Positions 17,688-26,534 are shown, counted from the first letter of the stretch. The stretch is DNA of 64,000 nucleotides from Pseudobdellovibrionaceae bacterium (GCA_020635075.1 JACKAM010000001.1:496001-560000), one strand, 5' to 3'. Numbers and translations: made by a program. The notes: a model not told the origin generated them from the sequence alone.

Positions 17688-18887
17688 ATGGAATTGGGAA
17701 TTGACAGACTCTTAGAAGAAGCATCATTGATCCGGCAGCTCCAGGAGAAGCGCGTAGGGCTGTTGGCCCATCCCGCGAGTGTGACGAAAGGTTTGGCCCA
17801 CTCGATGGAAGCCTTGTCTCAATTGGGGGAGTTCAATATGACTTGTGCCTTTGGCCCTCAGCATGGAATGCGTGGTGAAAAACAAGACAATATGATTGAA
17901 AGTGTCACCTACCTGGATCCGTCAATTAAAGTCCCTGTCTACAGCCTCTATGGGGAGGTTCGTAGACCAACGGATGAAATGTTAGACCGCTTGGATGTGA
18001 TGCTGGTGGACCTGCAGGACGTCGGCTGTCGTATTTACACTTTTTTGACCACGCTATTTTACGTATTGGAAGACTGCGCGCGAAATCATAAGTCGGTTTG
18101 GGTTCTTGATCGACCCAATCCCGCTGGCAGGCCGGTCGAAGGACTGCTCCTTGAACCTGGCTGGGAAAGTTTTATTGGTGCGGCTCCTGTGGCCATGCGC
18201 CACGGTCTGACCTTGGGTGAAGCGGCCAGGTGGTACGTGAGGCACAAGAATTTGGATGTTGATCTGCAGATCATTGAGATGAAAGGCTACCACGCCAATG
18301 GCTCGCCTAACTACGGTTGGCCTCATGAGCTCTCATGGGTTAATCCCTCTCCTAATATGCCGCGGTTGACGACAGTCAGAGCCTACGCCGGAACGGTGCT
18401 TGTTGAAGGCACCAATCTCAGTGAGGGGCGGGGAACCACGATTCCCTTGGAAGTCATAGGTGCTCCTGACATCAAAGCCGAAAAGGTGTTGGAGGAGATG
18501 AAAATTGTCGAACCCAATTGGCTCAAAGGCTGTCATCTTCGCCCCTGTTATTTTGAGCCCACCTTCCAAAAACACCAAGGCGCCCTCTGTTCTGGGATTC
18601 AGATTCACTGTGATGCTGGTTTTTACAATCACTTGCAGTTTCAGCCCTACCGCCTTGTGGCTCTATTTTTTAAATGTGTGCGCCGCCTTTATCCTGAATA
18701 TGATCTGTGGCGGCAGCCGCCCTACGAATACGAAGAGCACAAAATGCCCATCGACATTCTTTCGGGCAGCGATTTCCTGCGCAACTGGGTGGATGATGGG
18801 CATGGGGAGCCGGAGGACCTGAACAAGCGGTTGTTGGCGCACGAAAAACAATGGGAAGACGCCCGCAAACCCTTTTTGCTTTATTAG
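17688..18887 (+). CDS. namZ: DUF1343 exo-beta-N-acetylmuramidase (NamZ-like)
   Basis: 399 residues, full length for the family. Signatures include GLLAHPASV, FGPQHGMRGEKQDNM, VPVYSLYGEVRRPT, LVDLQDVGCRIYTF, WVLDRPNPAGR and YAGTVLVEGTNLSEGRGTT. NamZ removes terminal N-acetylmuramic acid from peptidoglycan fragments. No signal peptide is evident at the annotated start, so it would act in the cytoplasm on imported muropeptides unless exported by another route. It is the last gene before the 1.2-kb gene-poor gap. In a predator-like bacterium this could recycle prey wall fragments, which is inference. Confidence 0.9.
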   Translation: MELGIDRLLEEASLIRQLQEKRVGLLAHPASVTKGLAHSMEALSQLGEFNMTCAFGPQHGMRGEKQDNMIESVTYLDPSIKVPVYSLYGEVRRPTDEMLDRLDVMLVDLQDVGCRIYTFLTTLFYVLEDCARNHKSVWVLDRPNPAGRPVEGLLLEPGWESFIGAAPVAMRHGLTLGEAARWYVRHKNLDVDLQIIEMKGYHANGSPNYGWPHELSWVNPSPNMPRLTTVRAYAGTVLVEGTNLSEGRGTTIPLEVIGAPDIKAEKVLEEMKIVEPNWLKGCHLRPCYFEPTFQKHQGALCSGIQIHCDAGFYNHLQFQPYRLVALFFKCVRRLYPEYDLWRQPPYEYEEHKMPIDILSGSDFLRNWVDDGHGEPEDLNKRLLAHEKQWEDARKPFLLY

Positions 18888-18951
18888 CTTTTCTTTGGTG
18901 ATTTTCGGCTCCTTTTTTCTGCAGATTTTTTGCATCCGCCTCCCTGTCAAT

Positions 18952-19027
18952 TCAGACGCGGGCTCCATGCCCTCGCCGGCATCGCTGGACTTCGTCCGCG
19001 AACGCGTCACGCTTGCCGGAGGTCTTC
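18952..19027 (+). repeat. Left arm of a perfect 76-bp inverted repeat
   Basis: These 76 bp are the exact reverse complement of 19311-19386, with 283 bp between the arms. The arm is more GC-rich than its surroundings, starts TCAGACGCGGGCTCC and ends GAGGTCTTC. Exact identity over 76 bp of non-coding DNA implies recent duplication, gene conversion or selection as a mobile repeat. Confidence 0.9.
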
Positions 19028-19268
19028 ATTTACAAGGAGGGATCCCCAGGAAAGTCTTCAGGACAAAGGCTGGCCGAATCTTAGAAGAAAAGATTGGTTG
19101 GGTGTTGGATTCGGAGGATCGGGGATAGCTCGTCAGTCGGAAGGGTTGTTGGACTAAATTGGCGGCAGGTTTGCGGGGCGAGAATTTAGGTACTGGTTTT
19201 TGTTTTGGTAGACGGCGATTTTCCCTTCCCAAAGAAATTGGTGTTTTCATTGTTCTCCAAGAGCGCCT

Positions 19269-19432
19269 CTTTGCACTCAAAGAGTTCCCTATTCTCATTT
19301 TTCTGCAAAAGAAGACCTCCGGCAAGCGTGACGCGTTCGCGGACGAAGTCCAGCGATGCCGGCGAGGGCATGGAGCCCGCGTCTGATTTTGTAGGAAAGT
19401 GAGAATAGGGAACTGTTTGAGGGCAAGCAAAG
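19269..19432. repeat. MITE-like element with about 40-bp imperfect terminal inverted repeats
   Basis: The left end (19269-19310, CTTTGCACTCAAAGAGTTCC...) and the right end (19387-19432, ...GGGAACTGTTTGAGGGCAAG, then CAAAG) are inverted copies of each other. They share the core AGTTCCCTATTCTCA, with few mismatches and one 4-5-base gap. Between them lies the right 76-bp arm. The shape, a short non-coding unit with long terminal inverted repeats, is that of a MITE or palindromic extragenic element. No target-site duplication is obvious. Confidence 0.55.
19311..19386 (-). repeat. Right arm of the perfect 76-bp inverted repeat
   Basis: Exact reverse complement of 18952-19027. This copy sits inside the MITE-like element, bounded by its terminal inverted repeats; the left copy lacks these flanks. 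The unit that moved may therefore be the 76-bp core rather than the whole element. Confidence 0.9.
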
Positions 19433-19452
19433 CGAGTGAGTGAGTGTTGAAT

Positions 19453-19485
19453 AAAAAAGAGGAGGTCAGGTGTTGACCTCCTCTT
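19453..19485 (-). terminator. Rho-independent terminator, minus strand
   Basis: A perfect 12-bp stem (AAGAGGAGGTCA / TGACCTCCTCTT) with a 5-base loop. An A-run on the plus strand at 19453-19458 becomes a U-run only on the minus strand. No annotated minus-strand gene lies upstream of it for more than 600 bp. Confidence 0.65.
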
Positions 19486-19770
19486 CCTGGAGTGTTGTGT
19501 GGAAGACTTTCCTTGGCACGGAGAGGCTAAAACACTCCAAAAAATAGCAGTAGTATTTGGGGAATACTACGGGAACGCGAGTAATATGCGCATTCTTGTG
19601 GCAGAACACGCAGAAAAAATTTCGGTGGTGTAGAGAATCCCTGTGTGTGTGTGGTGACTGCAGAATTTCCCGGCAGAGATATGTTGATCCCCATGTGCTT
19701 CCCCTTATGATGTCTACCCAGCGATTCTCATCACCGGGAAAATCTGTTGTCGACCAAAACAGGGAATATA

Positions 19771-19818
19771 AAAAATGGAGGCATCAAGTTCTCAACGCGG
19801 AAACCAGGATGCCTCCAT
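19771..19818 (-). terminator. Second rho-independent-like terminator, minus strand
   Basis: An 11-bp perfect stem (ATGGAGGCATC at 19775-19785, GATGCCTCCAT at 19808-19818) with a 22-base loop, followed on the minus strand by TTTTTTATATT. The long loop weakens the call. If functional, it ends a transcript that starts between here and proB. Confidence 0.5.
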
Positions 19819-20089
19819 CTTAGATCCCCTAATATAAAGTACCCGGGAAGAGGTATTGGAAATTCTGTGCCAGCCAGAGGCCATTATTTGGACACCTGAA
19901 ATAGCGGGTGTGTCTAATTCTAAGACAGGTGTGAGTCTAGGTAAGCAATATTTCTGGCAATGTTGCGGGGTCGATTGCCTAGTCGTTTGACGATTGGCGA
20001 TCGCTGACCTGTCGGTTCCCTGGCCATTTGGGCCGTTTTGCTCCGCGTTCGAGGATGTGCCCTCTAAGTGACTAGGGTAGGATTAGGGC

Positions 20090-20902
20090 ATGGAAAAAGT
20101 GGTCCTAAAACTGGGTACTGGGGTCCTGACGGACCAGGATGGAACTTTGGCGGCAAGTCGACTGGCGAGAATCCTTGATGAAGTGATTCCTTACTTGCCT
20201 ACGGACGATCAGTTGATTCTGGTGTCCTCGGGAGCCGTTGGCCTTGGTCGGGTCAGACTGGGACTGGAGGGGATCTTGTCCCTCCATGAAAAGCAGATGT
20301 GTGCTTCGGTGGGGCAGGCGGTGCTCATGCAGTATTACAACATGATCCTGTCTAAGTACGATTGCACTGCGGGACAGGTGCTGTTGACTTCGGGAGACTT
20401 GGCAAACGCTCATCGACGGCAAAACCTCCTGTCGACCTTTAAGGAAATGGAAAAGCATCCCATTATCCCTGTGATCAATGAAAATGACACGATCTCCACT
20501 GAGGAATTGGAGCTGCAAAATGACCATTCCTTTGGTGATAACGACCGGCTATCCTCGCTCATCGCTGTGGAGTTGAAGGCCAAGGTCCTCATCATGCTCA
20601 CCGACATCGCCGGGATTTTTCAGGATCGTAAAAGCTATGAAAAGGGTGAGTGCATCCACCAAGTGGTGGACTTGTCGTTTCTAGACCGAATTGAAACCTG
20701 GAGCGGATCGGCTCAAGGGCGGGGAGGAGCCATGAGCAAAATCCAGGCCGCCCGCGCGACGGTCGAAGCAGGAACAGCCTGTTGGATCACCTCAGGCATC
20801 GTCGAGGACCAATTGGCGAATGGCATTCAGCGCATCATGCGCCATGAAGTCCCCGAAACAGGAACCCTGGTGAGCGGAGGCCTGGAGGGATGGAAACGCT
20901 AA
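20090..20902 (+). CDS. proB: Glutamate 5-kinase
   Basis: 270 residues. VVLKLGTGVLTDQDG is the N-terminal amino-acid-kinase motif, VSSGAVGLGRVRLG the glutamate-site loop, PVINENDTIS and FGDNDRLSSLIA the nucleotide and metal region, and GRGGAMSKIQAA the C-terminal Gly loop. It phosphorylates glutamate in the first step of proline synthesis. The C-terminal PUA domain of E. coli ProB (367 residues) is missing, as in other short forms; feedback control by proline may therefore differ. It overlaps proA by 13 bp. Confidence 0.95.
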   Translation: MEKVVLKLGTGVLTDQDGTLAASRLARILDEVIPYLPTDDQLILVSSGAVGLGRVRLGLEGILSLHEKQMCASVGQAVLMQYYNMILSKYDCTAGQVLLTSGDLANAHRRQNLLSTFKEMEKHPIIPVINENDTISTEELELQNDHSFGDNDRLSSLIAVELKAKVLIMLTDIAGIFQDRKSYEKGECIHQVVDLSFLDRIETWSGSAQGRGGAMSKIQAARATVEAGTACWITSGIVEDQLANGIQRIMRHEVPETGTLVSGGLEGWKR

Positions 20903-22122
20903 TCAAACAGGTCCGTCAGGCCAGCCTCAAGCTGGCAACATTGACGACAGCGGAAAAGAATCAGGCCCTGCAGGTCTATGCCGAGGTGTTGTCTGAAAAG
21001 ACCAATGATTTGCTTCTGGAAAATCAGAGGGACCTAGATGAGCAAAAGGGCAAGATCTCCCCGAGTCTTTACCAGCGCCTTGCCCTCTCAAAGGACAAAA
21101 TCGACCAGCTCATTGATGGTCTAGAGGACCTCAAAAATCTTGGTGATCCTGTGGGGCGGATGACGCTTCGTCGTGAGTTGGACAAGGGGTTGGTGCTCGA
21201 AAGGGTCTCAACGCCGATTGGGGTCATTGGTATTATCTTCGAGTCACGTCCAGATGCGGCCATTCAAATAAGTTCTCTCCTTCTCAAAAGCGGTAACGGT
21301 GGATTACTGAAAGGGGGGAAAGAAGCTCTTCATTCCATTCGCGCCATTGATGCCGTTCTTCAGGAAGTCACTCGGCGGTGCCCCTTTCTTCCCGAAGGGT
21401 GGATTGCCTTTGTGGAATCCCGTGAAGATGTGGGTAAGATGCTCGCCTACGATCAGGATATTGATCTTATCATCCCAAGGGGCTCCAACGAACTGGTACA
21501 GACTGTGATGAATGGAACCAAGATACCAGTCCTGGGGCACGCCGATGGGATTTGCCATATCTATGTGGATGAGGACTGTGATCTGGATCAGGCGATAGAG
21601 ATTATTATCGATGCCAAAACCCAGTATCCATCGGCCTGTAATGCCGTTGAGACCTTGTTGATCCATGAGACACAGTTTTCAGAAGTGCAAAAGAGGTTGA
21701 CGGATCAGTGTCCACAACTTGAACTCCTTTCAGCGCCAGAGAGTTGGTCGATTGAATATGGGGACTTGCGTTTGGCTGTAAAGTCGGTGCGAAATATGGC
21801 CGAGGCCGTTGATCACATCAACACCTTTGGCTCCCACCACACCGAGGCTATTTTGACTAGTAACCAAAGTCGGGCGGAAGAGTTTTTGCATGAAGTGGAC
21901 TCTTCGAGCGTTTTTGTTAATTGCTCGACCCGATTTGCCGATGGTTTTCGCTACGGATTTGGTGCCGAAGTGGGGATTAGTACAAACAAAACCCACGCCC
22001 GGGGGCCCGTTGGCCTGGAAGGTCTGGTGATTTACAAATACCTCCTGCGCGGTCAAGGGCAAGTGGTGGCCAGCTATTCGGGCTCAGAGGCCCGGCCTTT
22101 TACTCATCGCAATTTGTCATAG
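20890..22122 (+). CDS. proA: Glutamate-5-semialdehyde dehydrogenase (gamma-glutamyl phosphate reductase)
   Basis: 410 residues, the usual length. PIGVIGIIFESRPDA, LLKSGNGGLLKGGKEA, PRGSNELV, and YPSACNAVETLLIH with the catalytic Cys all match ProA, as does EVGISTNKTHARGPVGLEGL near the end. It reduces gamma-glutamyl phosphate with NADPH to the semialdehyde that cyclises to pyrroline-5-carboxylate. The start lies inside the end of proB, so the two are translationally coupled. No proC is present in this window. Confidence 0.96.
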   Translation: METLIKQVRQASLKLATLTTAEKNQALQVYAEVLSEKTNDLLLENQRDLDEQKGKISPSLYQRLALSKDKIDQLIDGLEDLKNLGDPVGRMTLRRELDKGLVLERVSTPIGVIGIIFESRPDAAIQISSLLLKSGNGGLLKGGKEALHSIRAIDAVLQEVTRRCPFLPEGWIAFVESREDVGKMLAYDQDIDLIIPRGSNELVQTVMNGTKIPVLGHADGICHIYVDEDCDLDQAIEIIIDAKTQYPSACNAVETLLIHETQFSEVQKRLTDQCPQLELLSAPESWSIEYGDLRLAVKSVRNMAEAVDHINTFGSHHTEAILTSNQSRAEEFLHEVDSSSVFVNCSTRFADGFRYGFGAEVGISTNKTHARGPVGLEGLVIYKYLLRGQGQVVASYSGSEARPFTHRNLS

Positions 22123-22145
22123 GGAGTAAACGGTCAAGGAGCCTC

Positions 22146-23357
22146 TTAGGCGGCCAAATCATCGGCTTCTTTTGGGCGGTCCCGGTAGAGTTCCATATCC
22201 AGAACCTGAGCCCTTGGAATTTCAATCCAAAAGGTCGAGCCCACGCCGATTTCACTCGTCACTTTGATGGTACCACCCATGGCCTCCATTAGGCGTTTGG
22301 TAATGGGCATTCCCAAACCGGTGCCTTTGTGATGGAGAGCCACCTTGCCGAGAGTTTCAAATTCGTTAAAGACTTTGTCCAGCTCGTCTTGGGCAATGCC
22401 TTTGCCCGTGTCTTTAACGAACAATTTGACGAAATCGGGATCGGATCCATCGGTCCAGATTTCCACTTGTCCACCCTCGCGGTTGTACTTGATGGCGTTG
22501 GTGACAATATTGGAGAAAACCTGTTTGATTCTTAACTCATCAAAATAGCATTCACAGCTTCCATTATCCTCTGGCTTATAGGCGATCTGGATGTTAGAGC
22601 CCTCGGCCATGCCTTCGAAGTTTTCCGTGAGGCCGGCTGCCAAGGCTGAGAGATCGCTGTGACTGACAAAAAGATCCATTTTGCCAGCCTGAATTTTGGC
22701 AAAATCAAGAATGTCATTCACCAAAGCCACCAGATGCTGGCCCTGCTCGTAAATCATGCCAATGAACTCGGTCCGTTCTTCATCTGTGTCAAACAGCCCC
22801 AATTGGAGAATTTCAGCCGAAGCCACCATGGCCGACAGGGGAGTGCGAAGTTCGTGAGTGGTCAACGCAATAAAGCGATCCTTAGCCAGATCCAGTTCTT
22901 TAAGCTGCTTGTTCTGATTGAGGAGTTCCTCAAAGGCGGCCTTGATTTCGATCTGCTTGGCCGTGATGTCCCTCTGAAGCTTCTTCTGCACAGTGATATC
23001 TTGGAACATCAGAGTGACACACTCCGTGCCTTCCAGATGGATCTTCTTAACACCCAAATTGGCTATAAAGGTGGTGGTGTTTTGTTTGCAGATGACCACA
23101 TCCTGATAGAGCCCCTCGTTGCCCAGTAGATCCTGGTTGAGGGCCCTGAACTCGGGGCGCACCTTGGCGGGAAAAAGGCTTGAGACCTCAATTTGGTCCA
23201 GATCCGTGCCGTTGGGGATTTCCAACAGTTCTCGTCCCAGTTTGTTCACATAAAGGCAATGGCGACCATCGGCGGTGAACACTAGAATCCCCAAAATAGC
23301 CTCTTCAGACAGCATGGTGTGGAGCTTAAGATGGTTAGCTTCCGATAATCTTGACAT
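22146..23357 (-). CDS. PAS-containing sensor histidine kinase, soluble
   Basis: 403 residues from ATG 23357, 4 bp after the HDOD stop; the open frame extends to 23456 but overlaps that gene. A PAS-like sensor lies at about residues 15-125, a helical linker at 125-160, and HisKA with H168 in THELRTPLSAMVAS. The HATPase domain shows NIVTNAIKYN, DTGKGIA and KGTGLGMPITKRLMEAMGG. There is no membrane segment, so it senses a cytoplasmic signal. Third gene of an operon with a CheY-like regulator and an HDOD protein. Confidence 0.92.
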   Translation of the reverse strand: MSRLSEANHLKLHTMLSEEAILGILVFTADGRHCLYVNKLGRELLEIPNGTDLDQIEVSSLFPAKVRPEFRALNQDLLGNEGLYQDVVICKQNTTTFIANLGVKKIHLEGTECVTLMFQDITVQKKLQRDITAKQIEIKAAFEELLNQNKQLKELDLAKDRFIALTTHELRTPLSAMVASAEILQLGLFDTDEERTEFIGMIYEQGQHLVALVNDILDFAKIQAGKMDLFVSHSDLSALAAGLTENFEGMAEGSNIQIAYKPEDNGSCECYFDELRIKQVFSNIVTNAIKYNREGGQVEIWTDGSDPDFVKLFVKDTGKGIAQDELDKVFNEFETLGKVALHHKGTGLGMPITKRLMEAMGGTIKVTSEIGVGSTFWIEIPRAQVLDMELYRDRPKEADDLAA

Positions 23358-23361
23358 TCTG

Positions 23362-24264
23362 TTAGGCCCCGCCGATGACGCGAACAAAATCGGCAGCCCG
23401 TTCCAGACTAGCCTTAAGTTCAACCAATAGTTTTTTAAATCCGGTTTGCGGATCAATGGTCAATCGCTTCATCACTTCCGGATTGACCCCGTTAATTTTA
23501 TGGTGACCGGAGTTGCCAAATTTTAAAGCGTGAGTGAGGAGGTTGGCCAAAAATACGATGTCCACCACCTGATTCAAATCAGCGGAAATGCCTCCGCGCT
23601 TCATGTTGTTGTCTTGGTGATGGTAATTGGCCACGGCCTGAATCTGTCCCGGGAGACGCCATTTTTCAGCCAACATTTTGCCAATTTCGGTGTGTTCGGG
23701 AATACCAAGGGCTTTTTCGGCTTCATTGTAAGAGGTCTGCTCCTCATTGGCCTTGTGAACAATCTTGATCATCGCTTCACGGTCGATGGTAAACAGAGCC
23801 ACCTTTCCCATGTCATGAACCAGCCCACAAGTAAACAAGTCAGCCGGTGTGGCGTGACCAGCAGCTTTGGCGATGGTCTCAGAAGCGATTCCAACTCCCA
23901 CCGAGTGAGTCCAGAACTGGTTCATATCAAACTCACTTGGGCCTTTAACATCTAAAGCATTGATGATGGATGCCGAGAGAACCAATTGGTGAACCGTATC
24001 AAAACCAATGTAGGCAATGGCTCGGCCGAGATTGCTCACGCCACCTGGGATGGCGTAATAGGCTGAGTTGACCAGCTTTAAAACCTTGGTCGTCAAGCTC
24101 ACGTCATTTTCCATGATCTTTTCGACATCTGAGGTGGAAGACATGGGGTCGCTGATCACCTGGCTGAGTTCGTAGACAATAGTGGGGAGAGTTGGCAGTT
24201 CGTCCAACTTACTGAGCAGATATTCATGGCTGAGTTTTGGTGCCGCACCCATAGGCTTGCTCAC
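23362..24264 (-). CDS. HDOD domain signalling protein
   Basis: 300 residues. The opening ELPTLPTIVYELSQVISDP and DVSLTTKVLKLVNSAYYAIP are the HDOD hallmark, and LVHDMGKVALF and PEHTEIGKMLAEKWRLP follow the HD-like order. HDOD proteins usually lack enzymatic activity and act as scaffolds in c-di-GMP, motility or stress signalling; here the HD pair is partly kept. Encoded between a stand-alone receiver (17 bp upstream) and a histidine kinase (4 bp downstream), so it probably links the two. Confidence 0.92.
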   Translation of the reverse strand: MSKPMGAAPKLSHEYLLSKLDELPTLPTIVYELSQVISDPMSSTSDVEKIMENDVSLTTKVLKLVNSAYYAIPGGVSNLGRAIAYIGFDTVHQLVLSASIINALDVKGPSEFDMNQFWTHSVGVGIASETIAKAAGHATPADLFTCGLVHDMGKVALFTIDREAMIKIVHKANEEQTSYNEAEKALGIPEHTEIGKMLAEKWRLPGQIQAVANYHHQDNNMKRGGISADLNQVVDIVFLANLLTHALKFGNSGHHKINGVNPEVMKRLTIDPQTGFKKLLVELKASLERAADFVRVIGGA

Positions 24265-24281
24265 TCTCTCATAAACTGTCT

Positions 24282-24704
24282 CTAACCAGCTAGTTTCGGA
24301 AAGACTTTAGCTGGAAACAATTCTTTGAGTTTCGACGTGACACGCTGAAAAGTGACAGGTTTAAGGATGTAGCCATTCACATTAAGAGATTTGGCTTGAA
24401 TGATATAGTCCTTGTCAGAAACCGCTGTGATCAGGACAAAGGGTACGTCTTTGTATTGGCTCTCCTCGCGAACGTGCTTCAGAAGCCCCAGCCCATCCAT
24501 GTTCGGCATCATGATGTCCGAAAGGATTGCAACCAGACCATCTACAGTGCCCTCTTTCAGATAGTGTTCCCAGGCCTCTTCACCGTCAACACACTCAATG
24601 ACGTTGTAGTCGAGTTTTTTGAGCAAGTGACTGAGAATCTTTCGGTTAGGTGGAGAATCTTCAGCAATGAGGATGGTTTCTTTTTGCTCTTGGGCTTCAG
24701 ACAT
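24282..24704 (-). CDS. CheY-like single-domain response regulator
   Basis: 140 residues. ILIAEDSPPNRKIL gives the acidic pocket, LSDIMMPNMDG the phospho-acceptor at D63, the LITAV region the Thr switch, and YILKPVTF the conserved Lys-Pro. No output domain. It heads the operon that goes on with HDOD and the histidine kinase. It most likely receives phosphate from that kinase and transmits by protein contact. Confidence 0.95.
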   Translation of the reverse strand: MSEAQEQKETILIAEDSPPNRKILSHLLKKLDYNVIECVDGEEAWEHYLKEGTVDGLVAILSDIMMPNMDGLGLLKHVREESQYKDVPFVLITAVSDKDYIIQAKSLNVNGYILKPVTFQRVTSKLKELFPAKVFPKLAG

Positions 24705-24891
24705 GGACGGGCTCCTTCATTTGTTTTTTAGCCATAATGAATATCGGCAAATCACCCCAGTGGGTTGAAGAAATGAAGAGGTTTTAACGGAGTTAGCATA
24801 CTGTTGTTTCAATTGGGGATGGTCGCCCTCGACCTTGCGCCGGATCAATGTCCATATCCAATTAAAACAATCAGACTTTAGAGAGATAGTT

Positions 24892-25413
24892 TCACTTTGA
24901 GGCGCTGGGCTGAGAGGATCTTTTTTTTAGCCGGCCGTTGGCTCTGCCCACTTTCTTTCTTTGATTGGCTTCGAAATCGATAAGCTTTTTTGCGATGCGC
25001 TTGTCTTGCAGGCCCAGAATGCGCGCAGCCAGTAGACCAGCGTTAAATGAATTGTCCACTGCCATGGTGGCCACAGGAACGCCCTTTGGCATTTGTGCAA
25101 TCGACAAGAGTGCATCGAGTCCATCCAGTTTTCCAACCAGAATGGGGACGCCAATGACAGGGAGAGGGGTGAGTGAGGCCACCATGCCTGGCAAATGGGC
25201 GGCACCACCAGCCCCGGCAATGATGACCTGGATGCCCCGTGATTTGGCCTTGGTTGCCCAGGTTTGCATAAAGCGCGGCGTGCGATGAGCAGACACAATT
25301 TTAATTTCGTAGGGAATTTTGAAATCTGACAATATTGTTTCAGCCAGCTCCATTTTTGGCAGGTCCGAGTCGCTCCCCATTATGATGGCCACGCGTGGTT
25401 TGGCTGAACTCAT
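24892..25413 (-). CDS. purE: N5-carboxyaminoimidazole ribonucleotide mutase
   Basis: 173 residues, class I PurE. VAIIMGSDSDLPKME, VSAHRTPRFM and IAGAGGAAHLPGMVAS with PVIGVPI are the substrate-binding motifs. It isomerises N5-CAIR to CAIR in purine synthesis. The start overlaps the purK stop by 4 bp, giving a purK-purE operon. A basic tail of about 12 residues (RKKVGRANGRLKKRS) extends past the usual end. Confidence 0.95.
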   Translation of the reverse strand: MSSAKPRVAIIMGSDSDLPKMELAETILSDFKIPYEIKIVSAHRTPRFMQTWATKAKSRGIQVIIAGAGGAAHLPGMVASLTPLPVIGVPILVGKLDGLDALLSIAQMPKGVPVATMAVDNSFNAGLLAARILGLQDKRIAKKLIDFEANQRKKVGRANGRLKKRSSQPSASK

Positions 25414-26534
25414 AGATGAAACTCCTTCTTGGCTTTTAACAAGCGGGCTAGGGCCGTCTGAGGCCCACTTCCTAATGCGGTGAGGTGACCCATTTTACGT
25501 CCCGGTCGATTGTCACTTTTTCCATACCAGTGCAGATTCAGGTTGGGAGGAAGGTTCCATGTTGGAGGGCCCCCCATTTCTCCCAAGAGGTTGAGCATGG
25601 CAAAGCCCGGCTTGCGCAATTCCACCGTACCTAACTTCATACCCAATAGGGCTTTAATATGCAGGGTAAACTGGTCAGAATTGAGAGCATCCAATGAGTA
25701 ATGGCCGCTGTTATGCACCCGGGGCGCCACTTCATTGACCACCAAGCCTTGAGCGGTATCAAAGAACTCAAAACCAATCGCACCTACGTAGTCAATTTCG
25801 CCAAGCAAAGTCTTAATCTTCTTCGTGATGGCACCCAGGGAGCGGTGGCGCAGAGGGCCTTTTACCCAAAAACAGCGATTATCCTTTTGTTGGCTTTCCA
25901 CTAGTGGCAAAAATGAGACCTCACCATTGATTGAGCGAACGGCCATCAGTGCCAATTCTCGGCGAAAGGTCACAAATGATTCGGCGATAAAGCCGTCCTT
26001 AACTTCACTCAGGAGCCCTTCGACCTTACTCGCATTTTGCCGATTGCGAACAATAAAAGTGCCGTAGCCATCATAACCAAAGCGGCGCTTTTTCAACACC
26101 AGACCTTTCGGGAATTTTTGCAAAGCCTCATCCAGTTGGTTGCGATTAGAGACCTCCATAAACGGAGAGGTGGTAATTTTGTATTTCTCTAGGAGCTGCT
26201 TTTGGATCAATCTATCTTGGAGTTTTCCCATCAATTCCGGTCGGGGAAAAAGGGGCGTTCCTGTTCCCTCGGCTACCTGTTGGAGCTGTAAAGCATCCAG
26301 GAACTCACTTTCAAAGGTGACCACATCAACTTGAGCAAAAAACCGTCTCAGGTCGGACTCCTTGGTCGGACTTCCTTGGTGCCAATGGCGAGTCACCAGG
26401 GCGGCCGGGTCCTCTTCTCCAGGACACAAGACGTGCATTCGCAGGCCCAGGCGTTGTCCCTGTTGAATGAGCATTCGCGCCAGCTGGCCGCCACCTAAAA
26501 TCCCGACCTTCATTTTTGAGAATTGTTGACTCAT
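25410..26534 (-). CDS. purK: N5-carboxyaminoimidazole ribonucleotide synthase
   Basis: 374 residues from ATG 26534 (MSQQFSKMKVGILGGGQLARML); ATG 26513 is a possible alternative. ATP-grasp enzyme: VGILGGGQLARML at the N-terminus, VLKKRRFGYDGYGT for ATP binding, and GFEFFDTAQGLVVNEVAPRVHNSGHYS for the metal site. It carboxylates AIR with bicarbonate and ATP, and feeds PurE. Divergent from the dihydrouridine synthase gene, with 83 bp between starts for both promoters. Confidence 0.94.
   Translation of the reverse strand: MSQQFSKMKVGILGGGQLARMLIQQGQRLGLRMHVLCPGEEDPAALVTRHWHQGSPTKESDLRRFFAQVDVVTFESEFLDALQLQQVAEGTGTPLFPRPELMGKLQDRLIQKQLLEKYKITTSPFMEVSNRNQLDEALQKFPKGLVLKKRRFGYDGYGTFIVRNRQNASKVEGLLSEVKDGFIAESFVTFRRELALMAVRSINGEVSFLPLVESQQKDNRCFWVKGPLRHRSLGAITKKIKTLLGEIDYVGAIGFEFFDTAQGLVVNEVAPRVHNSGHYSLDALNSDQFTLHIKALLGMKLGTVELRKPGFAMLNLLGEMGGPPTWNLPPNLNLHWYGKSDNRPGRKMGHLTALGSGPQTALARLLKAKKEFHL

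Larger units (their letters stand above)
18888..20089. other. 1.2-kb gene-poor gap between namZ and proB
   Basis: No reading frame here has a plausible start, codon pattern or recognisable product; the frames that exist are low-complexity or read through the repeats. It holds a perfect 76-bp inverted repeat (18952-19027 and 19311-19386), a MITE-like element (19269-19432) and two hairpins with U-runs on the minus strand (19453-19485 and 19771-19818). The last 270 bp before proB contain no obvious promoter of sigma70 type. This is the longest non-coding stretch in the window. Confidence 0.7.

Noticed and set aside
19026..19430. 134-residue minus-strand frame across the inverted repeats
   Set aside because: Its sequence is dictated by the repeat arms, and similar peptides occur in both orientations, so it is not a gene.
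19557..19823. 88-residue plus-strand frame in the gap before proB
   Set aside because: No ribosome site, irregular composition, and it runs across a minus-strand terminator hairpin.
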